Source of the DNA: Steinernema hermaphroditum
Lineage: Eukaryota; Nematoda; Chromadorea; Rhabditida; Steinernematidae
Assembly (NCBI GenBank): GCA_030435675.1
Contig: CM059625.1
Location: 6,076,001 to 6,140,000 of the forward strand
Length of the DNA stretch: 64,000 bases
Direction of reading: 5' to 3'
In this document: positions 1 to 16,242 of the stretch, in pieces
Layout: the number at the start of each line of letters is the position of its first letter
How positions within the stretch are numbered: position 1 is the first letter of the stretch
Translations under genes and position numbers: made by a program
Notes under the pieces: generated by a model
Database searches by the model: none
The model's input: only the letters and a program-made list of their open reading frames with translations
What the model was told of the DNA's origin: nothing

Positions 1-63
1 GACCGATCAAGCTCGCCAGGCTAGAGAGAAGCGCCAAAAAGAAGAATTACTCCTAGTTAAGTG
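1..63 (+). CDS. possible C-terminal tail of a gene entering from the left
   Basis: Reading from base 2, an open frame of 20 codons rich in Lys, Arg, Glu and Gln runs to a TGA at about position 61-63. Such a charged end would suit the tail of a coiled-coil or RNA-binding protein, but the stretch is too short to identify. It could equally be chance reading. Nothing else in the first 1.2 kb supports a gene. Confidence 0.25.
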
Positions 64-1211
64 ATATTTTAAGCACTACGAAAACCTGGTAGGTGACAAT
101 GCAGCGGGCATTGCTCGATGCCTACCCTTTTTTCTTCTCTTTTTGCGCACTTTACAACATAGTCTTTGGTATTGAAACCAACCGAACAAGGTCGCGTGAG
201 AAAAAAGTCGCTTAGTACAAAGGGCATTCAGTTTATGCTGTGAAAGTTGGCTATAGGAAGAAGGCGCAAAGAAACCGAACGCACGTTTTCTACGATGTGC
301 GTGTAATGATGCGGCCCTTTATCATTTCTTTTTAAATCTGAAAGAAATGGAATAGTGATGTTCACTTCCAGACCTCATTCATGTCGTCCACGATACAACC
401 ATTTCAAGAACAAGGAAGACCATCAAGGTATGCATATCAAATGCAATACATTCACTGTCACATTCGCAGCTCGTTTGAGCACCTGTAGACATCGTTCATT
501 TCATTCGTGATCACTGCAGTCTAGAGTGACGGGTCAACGATCAAGTCGCAGTTAAATGAATGGGACGAGTAGAGTAGTATGGTAGATCACGTACACATGA
601 ACACTGATGATGTCTTGAAGGCATAGGCATAGTCGAAACTTTTCCAAGGTGTCGAAGAGCTCTAAAAGTTGCCGACTTACTCGTTAATGTAAACACATTG
701 CACATCCTGGATAAGACCAGATTTTGGTGGAATTACTTTGGCGACATAATTCTGAACTTTGTAGCTTTAAGCTTTAGGCATGTTCAAAATATTTGTGTAG
801 TAGGTCTATGTGCACATAAATGCCACTTTTATTTGCCGCTTGTGCTCTAACAACTTCTGATCCGAGACCATTGGTGATTGAGAGACACTTTTCAGGGATA
901 CAATATGATTATTTCTAGACGTGAACAAATGTTCGTGAAGTCTAGGAACGGAATATCTCTATCGCTATCGGGAAACATAAGCTAATCGGGCCGACAGACA
1001 AATACCTCTAAATTGTGTACAAAGTAGATGTGAGATCGTGTATTGATTTTGAAGTATGCCTAAAGAGAAAAGGATTACTGTGAACCTAATGGAAATAAAA
1101 GTTCTATCGAATTTCAGACAAGAAAGGACGACCGGTAAACAATGTGAGAAATCAATGCTAAATGGGAAGGTGAGATATGTAAATATGAGAATGTGGAGTA
1201 AGATTAAGCTC
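64..1211. other. intergenic, no gene seen
   Basis: AT-rich DNA with stops in all frames and no exon-like stretch that I could support. It lies downstream of the acidic zinc-finger gene on the minus strand. Confidence 0.5.
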
Positions 1212-4016
1212 TTAATGACGTCGGCGCTTTCTTAGTTTTTCCAGTTTTTCGGCTCTGTCGAAAACGTCTTCGGGAAAGGTCCAGATAGAGCGTGGAGTAA
1301 GGACTTCACGCGGGAAAGCGCTAAAGCCGATAGGTTCAAAAGCTGCAAACGAGAATGAAACTATAGGATGGTAAAGAGAGCGTGGACTTACAGTCGTGGA
1401 TGATCTCCGGCTCTCCTGTGGGTATTTTGATGGGCGCGCTCAGTGCGCGTCTCCTTTCTTCTGGTGTGACTTGATTCAAGACCTTCGCGGCGGCGGCCTT
1501 CACATCTTTGCATTCATCGAGAATTTTGCGGGCGAGGTTTTCTAAACAGAAGTGGGGTTATGTGGGGATTAGGTGAAGAGCTACAACTTACTCATTTCTT
1601 CCTTCGTTCCGCCGAAGTGATTCGGGAAGGGATCCATGAAGGACATGACCAACTCAACAGGGCTTGTCATGTACTCTTTCTCGTGGATACTGAAATTTCT
1701 TCATTTCAATCACATTGCACATGATCAACTCACTATGGACACTTGTCATCCATACACTTTCCGAAGAGCTCGAAGTAACACCATCGTTTGCTCGCGTGTC
1801 CGCGATATGAATAGGACGGAATGTCGAGGACGTTGAGGTCAAAGTCCGACGAGAATCTAAAAAGAAGAAAGCATCCATTGGTAACAAGCGAGGAATTCAA
1901 TTTAAACTGACTTAAAGTTATCGATAAGGTAGCGGCCGTCGCTGTTATAACGTTTGAGAACCTCTTCGGGATCTGCATTCTTGTCATAGGTTATATCTTC
2001 CGTTGCCGTGCGTTTTTCCGGGACGACCACCCGATCGAAGATCACAGCCTCATCGTCTGCAACTTGTGGAAACACTCCATCGAAGATGATGTCGTCTTCT
2101 CCTTCTGAATCATTGCCTTCTCGTTCCTCGACAGTTCTAATCTGTTCGAGTCCTTTCGTAGAAGGCGATTCAGGATGGTCTTCCCCTTCCATACACTCTT
2201 CTTCGCCCTCTTCGAATTCCATCTCTTCTTCGCTATCGAAATCATCTGACGAGTAATACTCGCCTTCCTCATCATCTTCCCCTTCCATAGGCTCCTCTGA
2301 AACCTCCTCGGATTCCTCCTCTTCTTCATCAGAGTCGCCAGACGAAGGCCATTCACCATCATCGTCATCTTGTTCTCTCATGTATTTCACGATGGTTACA
2401 ACCCCTTCTCGTTCGGGCTCTTCTTCACTATCAAAATCATCTGACGAGTATGACTCGTCTCCGGAGTCCTCTCTTCTACCTGGCGTAGGGCGGTCACCGC
2501 TTTCGGGCCTCACGATACATTCGACATCGCTTTCATATTCGCTTCCTTCGTCGCTTTCATCGTCATAGTCGCTTTCATCTGTACCCTCTTCCTCGCCGAA
2601 TTCCGGATAGTCGTAATCTCTCGCGTAGGGTATTGCAGGAGGGGACGTCCGCTCCACAGCCATAGGGACGATTGGCGGTGGGCACTGAACGGTTAGCTCC
2701 GCCTTTTCATCGTTGCTCGCAGTTAAAGCGTATGTGACCCCTGAACTTAGTTCGTCGGCGGAAATGGTGAAATCGATGTTGGCGCTTTCCTGTTTCTTCG
2801 GAAGCTTGCACTTAAGCTCAGCCACTTCGAGCGCCATAAAGACGAAAGTCCTATGTACGCTTAGCTTTTCTTCTTCTAGGTTCACATTAACAGTTCTGGT
2901 ACGGTTCGCGGTTAATGGAAGATCGTTGTCGTCGTTGTTAACTGTTTTTGCTCTTTTAGCTTCTTTAGGATTTGTAACATCGTCTGCTTCTTGTGTCTTC
3001 GTCGTAGGTTCACGGCTAGGAGTCGTCTCTTCACTTGAACTCTGCTGCTGTTCTTGTTGTCTCTTCTGCGGTTTCCTCGTTGCCGACGGCTCTTCCACTG
3101 GTAGAAGGCGCAGCTCGCACTCGTCCTCATAGCCTATCAGTTCTTCAGAAATAAACTTTTCACTGTAATCCTCGTTAACCATGATTGTCCTCTTGAAAAG
3201 GCGCGTTCTTCCAGGATCGGCGGTGCCATCGGGTTTCATCCCACATGGAGGCACCCTCCGGTCAATGAAGGTGTAAGTGCAAGGAAGTGAATCCTTAGGA
3301 TACGACTGAGGAGTGAACTCGATTATCTTCTTGCAGCGCGAAGTTGATGGAAGGTTCGAAGGTTGAGGAGGTGAAGCTACGCCGCATGCACCTCTCGAAG
3401 AAGTGCTACTCGGAGACCGTGACCGTCGGGAATGTGGAGGGAAGGGTCTACGGGATGGTGTGAGAATCTCTGGCTCCTCTTCCGCATAGTAGAATGGACT
3501 CACTGTCCTCTCCGCTCTTTTTGGCAGTCCGGATCTGATATTTTGAGAATTTGAAGAAGAAGGGCAAGTTGCGGCGGGCCTGACTTTTGAGGGGCTGAGT
3601 CGTTGAGCTCGGGTTGCTGGGGTAGCGGAATCTTTGGACGCACGGTTGACATTGGGACTTGAAGCAAAGGGCCGCAGGGGAGTTCTTGCACTAGTCGTTC
3701 TAGAAGGTGCCGGAGGGGTCACAGCGGAGGACTCTGGCTGACTGGGATGTGTCGTCTTCGAGCTGTCGACGTCTTCATCATCGTCATCGTCGTCGTCAAG
3801 CACGATAACGTCATCCTCTGGCGGTGGTTTCGGAGGAGTGCGGAACGACCTTGCTCCAATATGTGGACGACGAGTAATCAGGCCGTTGAGGAATCCCGGC
3901 ACTCCAACCGAGGGATGATGATAGCGTAACCGTGGACGAGAAGGAAGAGGGCGCGCCGCCCTGGTCACTTCGAGTATCTCGATGTCGTCGTCTTCACCGT
4001 TTGTTCCATTCGCCAA
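1212..4016 (-). CDS. acidic protein with SUMO-interacting-like motifs and ZFC3H1-type zinc finger
   Basis: Five exons: about 4016-1912, 1856-1734, 1689-1592, 1541-1392 and 1342-1212, joined in frame to a TAA, about 868 residues. The N-terminal part has two hydrophobic-acidic motifs (DDDIEILEV and DDVIVLDDDDD) typical of SUMO-interacting motifs. A Ser/Pro/Arg-rich low-complexity region follows. Residues about 450-680 are extremely acidic and repeat YSSDDFDSEEE twice. The second and third exons together encode C-x7-C-x4-C-x3-H (residues CYFELFGKC and CPYIH), the spacing of the zf-C3H1 domain found in ZFC3H1/Red1, nuclear RNA-exosome adaptors. The last exon is basic. The first in-frame codon of the long exon is TTG. 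An upstream stop allows no ATG, and an acceptor-like TTTTAG lies just 5', so the true start is probably in a missed upstream exon. A role in nuclear RNA surveillance is inference from the zinc finger only. Confidence 0.7.
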
Positions 4017-4029
4017 TCGATTCCGATTT

Positions 4030-7000
4030 CTAAAATTACTCTTATTTCCGCCATCACGACACTACACCAACGTGTTATTTTGTTGAACGGCGATGTTCGG
4101 ACCGCGGTCTCGAGGTCGCATTGATGGTGGCTACCCTTAAAGTTGGCTTTCATAGACACATCAAAAGATTCACTTTACGTTGCCGAAACAACGACACGAC
4201 ACGTAAAATTATTGATGAACGTTAATATTTGCTATCTTGGAGAGAAGCATCGCTTGCGCACCATTAGGGGTGCAAAAGCCAGAAGTGTTCCTTATCAAAG
4301 GTCCTATCTCACATGCAATAGCAGTTCAATAGTAAATTTTTTTAGGCAGCGGTGAATGACATAGCATACTAGCTTGAAAGAATTATAAGTTCGGTCATCA
4401 GTTGGTTTCAAAATTGAGGACGATTTTTTTCTTCGTCTTGAATAGAAGGTGATGTAAAGTCTGAAGCTTTTCGGAGTCCTTCTGTAGAAAATAGAAAGCT
4501 GTTTAGCTTCTGAAATGTCTTTGAAAAGAGCGGGTGTGTTAGTCATTCTCGATTTGTCCATTTCTGTCATCGTGCAGAATTTGAGATCTCATTAACAGGG
4601 CACGTTTCCATTCCAGATAAACATCAAAAACAAACACTACAAAGGTTCTCCAATGAAGGGAAAGGACAAAACAATATTAGCCTCGGAGACTGAATATTAG
4701 AATGTGATGTTTAATAAGGCGATGGAGAGACGTCGATGCTATTAAAGATACAGCCATGCCGGATGCGATGATGTCGGAGCCGCTGATTGCCAGGACGGCC
4801 CTAAGAGCTTTTACGCTTGTTTTTCAAAAGCGTGTGGGTTTTACCAGAAGCAACAGAGTTCCGCAACGGAAACTTTTTGACGTCGTTTAAAGGCTTATCA
4901 CAAAGAAGTGTCAAAAGGTATTAAATTGATTTGGAAATCAGGGCTGTGACTGTAGAATAACTAAGCAACGGCCGCAAGCACAAGTGAGCAAGATCTGCAC
5001 TGTTGATAAGAACGAACATCGGGATGAACATTCGAGTTTTCCGTTTGTGTCAAAACAGACCGAATGGCGCTGGAAACGCCGTACCGCAACAGGTTCAGTT
5101 CGATATTTTTTGTTTTACCCGATCGATGAATCACTGCAGTTATTGTTCGGGAGCGGTCATTTGATGTTCCGATTGATTAATGACTCTGCTATTTATTTGT
5201 TTGTATTACCTACCCTTTCGCGCAGTTCACAACTTGTTTCCACGTGAATGCGTTCCGTTAAATGTGCCGCACTCTGTCGTTCTTGAGACTCTCCCCCCCC
5301 CCAGATCGGAGCTTTTTTTCCCTCGATTCCCTCCTGTTCACATCTGATCGTCACCGTCACGAACAGCTTTCTTTGTTTGTCCTCGCCCCCACCTATATAT
5401 GGAACGTTATGAAACAGCTCGCTGCTGCTGACGATCGACGGTGTTTCATGCACTGCAGGTGATCCTGCTGTCTTTTGGTACATCGCCAAATGCTCACCAG
5501 CCACTCTCCCGCGCAAAACTGATCCCCTTCGTCTTTGGGTGTGCAGGTGGGAACGCATGCTGCAGCCCACCTGTACAATCTCAAAGGTCACCGAAACATT
5601 ACACGATAGAGGCTAGAATTTCGTGATCTTTCCAATGTTTTATCGACACGCACTGCCGTGAACTTTGCTGATAAAGTCAGCTGATGGGTGTAGGGCAGTC
5701 ACTCACATCGCTCGTCCCCAATCCACTAGAGGGGAATTAGAAAACAATATTAAAAACCATGAGAATTCCGGGTGGTCGTTAATGCGCACAACAAAGCCGT
5801 TTCTTCGCGACGATTACACGTCGTCAATGACATTTTAGCACTCAAAGGCACAAAAACATTGGCATGCGGGTGATGTGCACTTCTCCCCGACAGCGAACGC
5901 CCCAATTTGAATATAAGAGTGAGGCCCTCGATGAAGCATGCGCACTCGAAAAACGTAATTAGAGATCAATCGTCGCCGGAAACGGCGCACCCACGGCCTC
6001 TACGGTTATTAGTCTTCAGAAACCTTTTAGTGCGTCTCTATGATTACAAATTGTTCTTATAAAATTGGAGATACGGTTCGTGGTCGCCTCTTGCGAGTGT
6101 CACTCCCCTCTGCTTGGGAACTGCTTGCAATTCGGCCCAACTGCTGGGCCCCCGTCGAAGCCTCGTTTCCTTGTAAATCGCAAAAGGGACTTCGCCGCCG
6201 GGGAACGAACGATGCGTAGCAGTTATCGTCCCCTTCAACTCAGGCTCGCTGTTGTGTTCGTTCTTAGTTGACTGGCTGGCTGTTCACTGGGCGCTGTGGC
6301 TGTGTATGCGTGAGTGGTGTGTGGCAGCGTTAGTAGAGGCGAGAGGCAACGCTGTGGAGAGCGTTGTGAAGGGAGGCGAGCCACTGGCGCTGTCGTCTGC
6401 GTTGGGCTCGCTGGCTGGCTGACTGGCTGGCTGACGGACTCTGTTATGTCGCCAAGCAGCGCGAGTTCTCCCTCGCGATCGCAAGTGTTCCACAGCGCAG
6501 AGCCGCACAGCGAGAGTGGCCGGCGGACTGAGGGTAAAGACGTCTCCGAAGAAGAAGAAAAACGTTGGCGATGCCAACGACATGATGAAACAAGAGCGGT
6601 AGCGAACAAATGGCTTCGAGAAGACGAAAGAGAGATTGTTCTCCACCATCGGATGGCCGAGACGCCGATCGCTCCGCTCGAGCTCCATTGTGTTTGGGTG
6701 TGCGTTCGCAAACAAGACGCTAGAACGTCGCTTCAGACGCCTCCGAACCATCTACCGGCAAGGGGATAGTGTTGAACAGAAAGCGGCCACGGCGTGTCCC
6801 AGTGAAACCTTGAAATAGGCAATCAAACAACCTAAAAAGTGCCCCAAAATAGGCTTTTCCCCAATTGGAACCATCGAGTTCCGGTACATTCACAATTGTT
6901 CCGTTGGCATTTGTCGGTCGCCGACAGACGTCATCTCTTCGTGGTGTTCCGTCGCACCCAACAGCACGTGCACTCGCGCTCATCGCTGATCAAAAAACAT

Positions 7001-7347
7001 CGTCGATCGCTCTGTGTCACCAGCTTTCGCGGAACAAAGAGGAAGTCTGCACTACGTAAGCGCATCCATTTTGATCGGAAATCGTTTTGACGACCGTTTT
7101 TAACATTTATTATGTACACATTCTGATGGACAACATGGAAACGTTTGAAAACCATCATGACGTTCAACATTGACAGTTTCTGCCCCTTAGTGACCGAAAC
7201 AACAGAAGAGTATCGAGGGAGGTAAATATACACAAACATAAAGGATATTAGAAACGGGGAAACGGAGATGGGGTACAAAAACACAACCTCATTGGTGGTA
7301 CAAAGCGGCAATAACGACCGGCGTCAGAGTTCAGAAGCGGCGCATCT
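4030..7347. other. 3.3 kb intergenic region between two minus-strand genes
   Basis: No exon that I can support. The stretch 6235-6820 is GC-richer and opens frames on both strands without family similarity or splice logic. There is a run of ten C residues near 5286 and a TATATAT stretch near 5394. It may hold the promoter of the acidic protein gene at its left end. Confidence 0.5.
6411..6435. repeat. short tandem repeat of CTGGCTGGCTGA
   Basis: Two adjacent 12-base units made of TGGC/TGAC steps, with further degenerate copies near 6268-6285. It is a simple-sequence tract in a GC-rich stretch of intergenic DNA and has no clear function. Confidence 0.7.
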
Positions 7348-7659
7348 CTACTTCTCGCCCTTGTAGGCGGCCAGCTCTTTTTCGTACCGTTTCTTATCGT
7401 CGCTAGCTTTCTTTTCCCATTTCTAAACATAATGTTCGGCCTGCTAACACGTCTTTACACCCTTTACCGATTTGTCGGACACCTTGGCCCACTCGACACC
7501 GGCGGCTTTTGCCACATCGGCCACTCCCATTCCTGGCTTCTTCAGCTTCTCGCGGTTCTCCTGCATCCAGAAGAAGAACGCCGACATCGCGCGTTTGGGG
7601 GCATTGGGGTCCTTGGTTTTCTTAGTCGATGTCGTCTTCTTTGTCGAGCCTTTGGCCAT
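7348..7659 (-). CDS. hmg-1.1: single-HMG-box chromatin protein (HMGB type)
   Basis: Two exons, 7659-7468 and 7422-7348, joined across a 45-base intron with GTAAAG donor and TTTAG acceptor. They give 88 residues ending KGEK-stop. The protein is almost wholly one HMG box: a basic Lys/Thr-rich tail (residues 1-17), then DPNAPKRAMSAFFFW, PGMGVADVAKAAG and, in exon two, KWEKKASDDKKRYEKE. This is the canonical HMGB box, and the size matches the small one-box HMG-1.1 proteins of nematodes. These bind and bend DNA without sequence specificity in the nucleus. No acidic tail is present. Confidence 0.9.
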
Positions 7660-9017
7660 GTTGAATGTAAGGTCGAGATCTACGGTTCTGGAAGGGACGT
7701 TCGCATGAGTGCTAAGGGTCAGGAAAGTGGACAGGAACGCGGAGCGCAAAAATGAGTGAGTAATGGTTATCGCAGGCGCTGAATGCACGACAAGCGGCCG
7801 TCAGTGGAAGCGCGTCTGAAAGGACATCAACAGCCGACGGCAAGCAGCCCGTAGGAGGAGTGGCGTTATGAAATGATCCTCAAAAGCCAGATCGAGTCCA
7901 CCAGAGTAGGGCAGAGCCGAGCCGAGCTCAGCTCCACAGCACCATCACCGAACGAACAACGCAGTGGAATAGGGGCACTGGCAGCACTAGAACTGATGGT
8001 GATGCTTTGTGGATCAATATCGTAAACAACTCTGTGCTCCATTCGGAATCCCGCCTTTTCGTCATTCAGGGAGGTCTCACCACGCCTTCTAGGCGTTACG
8101 CCCTCCTCATTCAGTGCCCCTTTTTGCCACGGCTGCTCAGTGCCCATTCGGCTCTTCAACGACTCGGCGAACGCGAGTAAAGGGGACACGCGGACAAATA
8201 GCACCAGCTAGCGGCTATTCCGCCCATTCAGGTTCACAGCGGCGCGGACGGATCGGTCGGCAACACGCCCTTTTCGAGTTGAGGGTGCACGCATACGGTA
8301 GCGGCGGCGCACGCGAATTGCCGGGATAAGCTTCCTCAGTAGCGGCGCACAGCGGGAACGCTGGCTGACCAAACTCTGGCCGCGTCTGCCATCTGTCCAA
8401 CACTCCATAACCGCTGCCTCTTCATCTTATCGCTGCATGCGCGACGGTGATGCCCACTGAACCGAGCTGACATCCCATGCCAACGTATAGCGGCGCCCTC
8501 TGCACTCATCGCCTCCCTCGAACACCAAGAGAAACACGTACGAAATGTACTAGATCGCTGAGGCCCGGAAGAGCCATTACATTGGAAAACAGAGAAAAAA
8601 GATTGTAGCGGAGTTTTCTTCGTTTTCCCTCACGTTCAGCGTGGCTCAGCTTGTTTTCGAGTTAGCCACGGCGCGGTTATACAGGAAATAATTAATGCCG
8701 AACCAGGTGCTTTGAAGCGAGGGGCTCGGTTCCTGTCGTGCAGCTTGTAAACAAATTCTTCACGTTTCTATGGAAATATCCCATTTTCCTTCAATACGCC
8801 TTGGCAAAAAGTCATTTTCGCGTGAGACGTGGGAAATCTTTGGCTCTCGCTGCTATAAAATCTCCTTCGCGACCGCGCGATTAACCGTTGGTTTCGGGGG
8901 TTTGCATCATATCTTCATGTCTTCACTTTTCCAACCTGTACCCCCTTGATAGAGGCGCGCTTTGTTTTGCAAACGTTTCCTCAAGGCAATACAAATAAAG
9001 TGTCTTCTCAGGTCGAC
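7660..9017. other. intergenic region between divergent HMG-box and KDM4 genes
   Basis: The two flanking genes are divergent, so this 1.36 kb should hold both promoters. Parts (7860-8420) are GC-rich. A TATAAAA-like stretch (gctataaaat) lies near 8851. The sequence TTCTCAG just before the KDM4 ATG looks like a spliced-leader acceptor. No exon is supported. Confidence 0.5.
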
Positions 9018-12618
<3,601 letters not shown>

Positions 12619-13111
12619 GGTTCGAATATGTCGCAAGAGCCTACGGGTGTGATCTCATATGCGTTGTTCGCCACTTAGGGGATGACCTTTACAACCAAAA
12701 CACTCACAACGCTCTCAATTTTCTGCTCTGTCGCACGATTGCTGTTGTAATTGTAATGGCTATGATAATTATTTGTACATGTAAGCAATGACGAAAAATG
12801 ATCGTATTGGCTCTGAATTTACTCCCATTAGCTGGTTAAAGTTGATGTTTTACCGCTCTCATATGAAAGGCGGGAGTGCTATCGGGCACATGGAGGCTTC
12901 AGATATTCGTTGCTAGAGTGATGGAGTGTATTGCGACCGCTGAGCCATCCGTGTTAACTGTTTATTGCAAACAACGAGGATGTTCTATGCATGTTTAAAC
13001 ATAGACACAGACGGCACATTCCTTCGAAAAACGTGCAGTCATTCAAACATACAGAGTGGATTTCCATGCTAGAGAAACAACTGTTGTTATCAAGTCGTTA
13101 CTGGGTGGAAG
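12619..13111. other. intergenic, downstream of the KDM4 gene
   Basis: AT-rich sequence without a supported exon. It leads into the tandem repeat block that follows. Confidence 0.4.
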
Positions 13112-14100
13112 TGTTCTACAAAAATGGGCATTTTAGACAAAACAGATATTCGATGGGGATGTTTTACATAGATTGACGAAGGGTTAAATGACAGGTCATT
13201 ATAGTTCGGGGCGGCGGCAGAGAAACAGGCAGTTGATTACGAATGGAGCTAACAAGATTAGGATGAGTATTGGGAACAGCCATTGAACAACGGGGATGAT
13301 CAGTGATCGGGTGAAAACTATCAGGGAGGATTCTGAGTCTACTGATTCTGGCTTCTGTAGAGTCCATCACGGCGCTGTGTCTTCTTAAACGGAGCGGAGC
13401 TGGTCACACTCCGTGTTAACAGCGGCGATGGTCTTCTTCAGCTTGTTAAGGTGGCGGGTGAAGCGCGACCGAAGATGAGTTGACATGGTGGTTCTTCAGC
13501 TTGGGGATGATGCCGGGGACAGGGGGTTATATCTTTCACAAAAGTGGGCGTTTTAGACAAAATAGGGATGTTTTACATGAAGGGATTTTACATTTTACAA
13601 AGGGTTAACTGACAGATCATTACAGAAACAGGCAGTGAATTACGCATGGAGCTAACAAGATTAGATGAAATCAGTGGTTTTCGGCGGCGATGTTGTGGCT
13701 AGGCACGTGATCGGGGCCGATGCACCGTGAAATCAGTGGTTTCAATGGAATGCGTTTATCTAACATTTACATGGTTTATATAGATGAGAACAATACATAG
13801 AAGGCGGCGATGGGCTTATCAGCGACAGTGTCCAAGCTGTCGATGAACATTAGGATAAATATTGAAAACAACCATTGGACAGCGGGGATGATCAGTGATT
13901 GGGCGAAAACCGTCAGGGCGGATTCTGAGTCTAGTGATTCTGGCTTCTATAGGGTCCATCGCGGCGCTGTGTCTTCTTAAACTTCTCGGAGCTGGTCTTC
14001 TTCTTCTTCAGCTTGTTAAGGTGGCGGGTGAAGCGCGGCCGAAGATGAGTTGACAAGGTGGTTCTTCAGCTTGGGTATGATGCCGGGGACAGACGATTGG
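13112..14100. repeat. imperfect tandem duplication, possible retroelement remnant
   Basis: Two units share the same order of blocks. Unit one is about 13112-13527 and unit two about 13528-14100. Shared blocks include GGGCRTTTTAGACAAAA, GGTTAAMTGACAGRTCATTA, ATGGAGCTAACAAGATTAG, GATTCTGAGTCTA and a GGTGGCGGGTGAAGCGCG block. Unit two carries about 190 extra bases (13665-13850) that themselves hold two copies of TGAAATCAGTGGTTT. On the minus strand the last block of unit one opens with ATG and encodes a short basic peptide (32 residues from 13486). In unit two the same codon is TTG. A gag-like start of an old LTR element is one reading, but I cannot confirm it. Confidence 0.7.
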
Positions 14101-15293
14101 CAACAACATTGATGCATCGGCGAAATCCAAAACATCGCCGCTCATTCCATTCTCCCGTTGATCGCCGGACCTGAAGACATCGACCCCCGCAGAGCGTTAA
14201 CGGACAAAAGGTTAAATGACAGGTCATTACAAGTTCGAAAGACTTGCAAGGACTTCTTATAATTTTCGGTTGGTCTACTACTCCTCATCAATAGGACTTT
14301 GCTAAACATAAAACTGTCACACTTTGTCGTAGAGCATAGAGATATAAACGGCATCGGATGGAAAATAACGCATAATTTATACACGAAGCAAGCAGAGAAA
14401 AACATACGAAGGTTATTATTTAGTGGTGTCCAGTTTTTCAGCTTCAAAATCAGTCTAGATCCATAAGAAGTATGACCGAGGAGTGTACAAGACGTCTCAA
14501 TTAACGTCGCATATGGAAAGAAATGCGGAACTCCAATTGGTCCATATACTGTTAATACACGACACGGTCCCATTAATCGCCTAAGTCCGTAATTGTACTC
14601 CGTCTCCAATCGCCGCATTAACCCTCTTTCCAGAACAAACCAAACAGGCGTAACGTCTAACACCTCTCGCGAGCACTTCACCTGTTCCCTCAGCCGATGA
14701 AGTATCTATGCCCTTTTGCTCCCTTGTAACAGGTCCCAGAAATGTCTCTTAAAGTTGTGCTCGTTGAGGCAGAGCTATCTGATTCCCACTCTGATCACGT
14801 TTACCTTTTGCGACAGTTTATTAAAGGAACCATTCCGAACGTTTTGTTCCTCTTTACTGAAGACGAGCACCTAACCTCAAACGCATCAGTCGTCCATAAA
14901 CGTGTTTACATACGCAAATCATAGACCGCATTCTGCACGAGCTGAGACACACGCAAACATTATTCAGAGTTCTGCGGTGAACAGCTATAGTCACAGTTAC
15001 CATTTGCAGGTCTGTCCTTTCTACGAGTTCTGCCGTCCGCAGAAACTCTGCATTCAGATGTGTCCTACCCATGATTCCGCTTCCCTGACACCCTTGTCTG
15101 TACTCATCATTGCACTGACTGCTTCTGTTACGTCCTCTTTTGTAAGACCCTGTGGTGCCAGGAAACGATAGTGTTGAGTGTTTAAGAGTTTCGAAGCTGA
15201 ATGTGAACTACCGACGTTTTCAAACGTTCTTCCTTTCCGATATCGCAATCAACTGAAGATAATTTGGAAGGACACAAAGGAAGGAGCGATAGA
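14101..15293. other. intergenic with a third copy of the repeat motif
   Basis: GGTTAAATGACAGGTCATTA recurs at about 14208, the third copy of the motif from the repeat block. A minus-strand frame of 179 codons (14681-14142) is open but has no recognisable domain and crosses the repeat, so I do not call it a gene. The rest up to 15293 shows no supported exon. Confidence 0.45.
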
Positions 15294-16115
15294 ATGTCAA
15301 ACGTAAGAATTGAACGTGTCCGTAGAGAAATCGAGGACTTTAGCGAGCTGAAACAAACACTCAAAGTAATAGACTCACTTCCCGACAACCTGAAGCTGCG
15401 AATCACTGACTACAGAGCGCCCACTTTGCGAGGGGGACGTATGCACTTCCTCACCGGCTTGCTGCCAGGCGAAGTCGTTCAATTCTCGCAGATCATGCGC
15501 AACCGGTCGATTTCGGAGGACAAACGCATAGAACTTCTTCGTCTCTGGGCTTCCGACAAACTCTCTGTCGATGCATCCGATTATTTTGAGAAATTCGTAA
15601 AGATCCATGCGGAACGAACGGCCCGTTTCCAAAAGAAGGTAACGAATTAGCAAGAACAAACTTTGCACGCAATTATAACGTGCAGGAAGAGAGCACTCTA
15701 GCGCTTCACTTTACAGGTTGACCGCCTATCAGAAGAAGCGAAACTAGCGTTTAGCCGACTGCAGGCCATTAACAAAGAAAAGCAGAACATCGTCACCGGA
15801 CTGTCACCTCGCGCGAAGAACGAGCTCGCTACTCTATGGAATCTCAAATGCCGAAATGTCCGAAGGCCTTCCACAACGTTTGAAGCCGATGGACCAGATC
15901 TCGACGCAGATGAGTTGAGCTTATCCTGCACAACATCCTCAGGCGTGCTAACCCGACTACGACCCACAGACAGAGGCTCCCAAACACCTTCAACCGCTGC
16001 ACTGGAGATGCCGACAAAAAGCGACCCACGGCAAGTTGAGAACGCCCCAGACGTCGAATGGCACACCTTCTGGCAGAAACTCTTTAGCCTGCATTCAGCA
16101 ACACCAACGAGCTGA
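15294..16115 (+). CDS. DUF148/SXP-RAL-2-like helical protein
   Basis: Two exons, 15294-15638 and 15717-16115, with GTAACG donor and TTTACAG acceptor, give about 247 residues. Charged, predicted-helical segments follow one another, including LLRLWASDKLSVDASDYFEK and RLSEEAKLAFSRLQAINKEK. The pattern of WA followed by a Tyr-x2-Phe helix and then LS-x2-A resembles the nematode-specific DUF148 (SXP/RAL-2) family. The last 90 residues are Ser/Thr/Pro-rich. Secreted members carry a signal peptide. None is visible at this ATG, so an upstream signal exon may be missing or the protein may be intracellular. The family assignment rests on pattern only. Confidence 0.6.
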
Positions 16116-16242
16116 CATGTGAAACATAATAAGAACACACAACCCGCCAACAACAAAATTTCTTGCATCTCAACAAAATATCGTACAATAAACTTATCAC
16201 TAAATCGTTTTAATGAACAGTGGACACAAATATTGTACAACT

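Noticed and set aside
6235..6818. Overlapping open frames of 60-158 codons on both strands
   Set aside because: They arise from GC-rich, stop-poor sequence with simple repeats, show no domain, and contradict each other. No splice structure supports any of them.
14142..14681. Minus-strand frame of 179 codons
   Set aside because: It crosses the repeat motif, has no recognisable domain and no intron signals. It may be chance or a repeat-derived frame.
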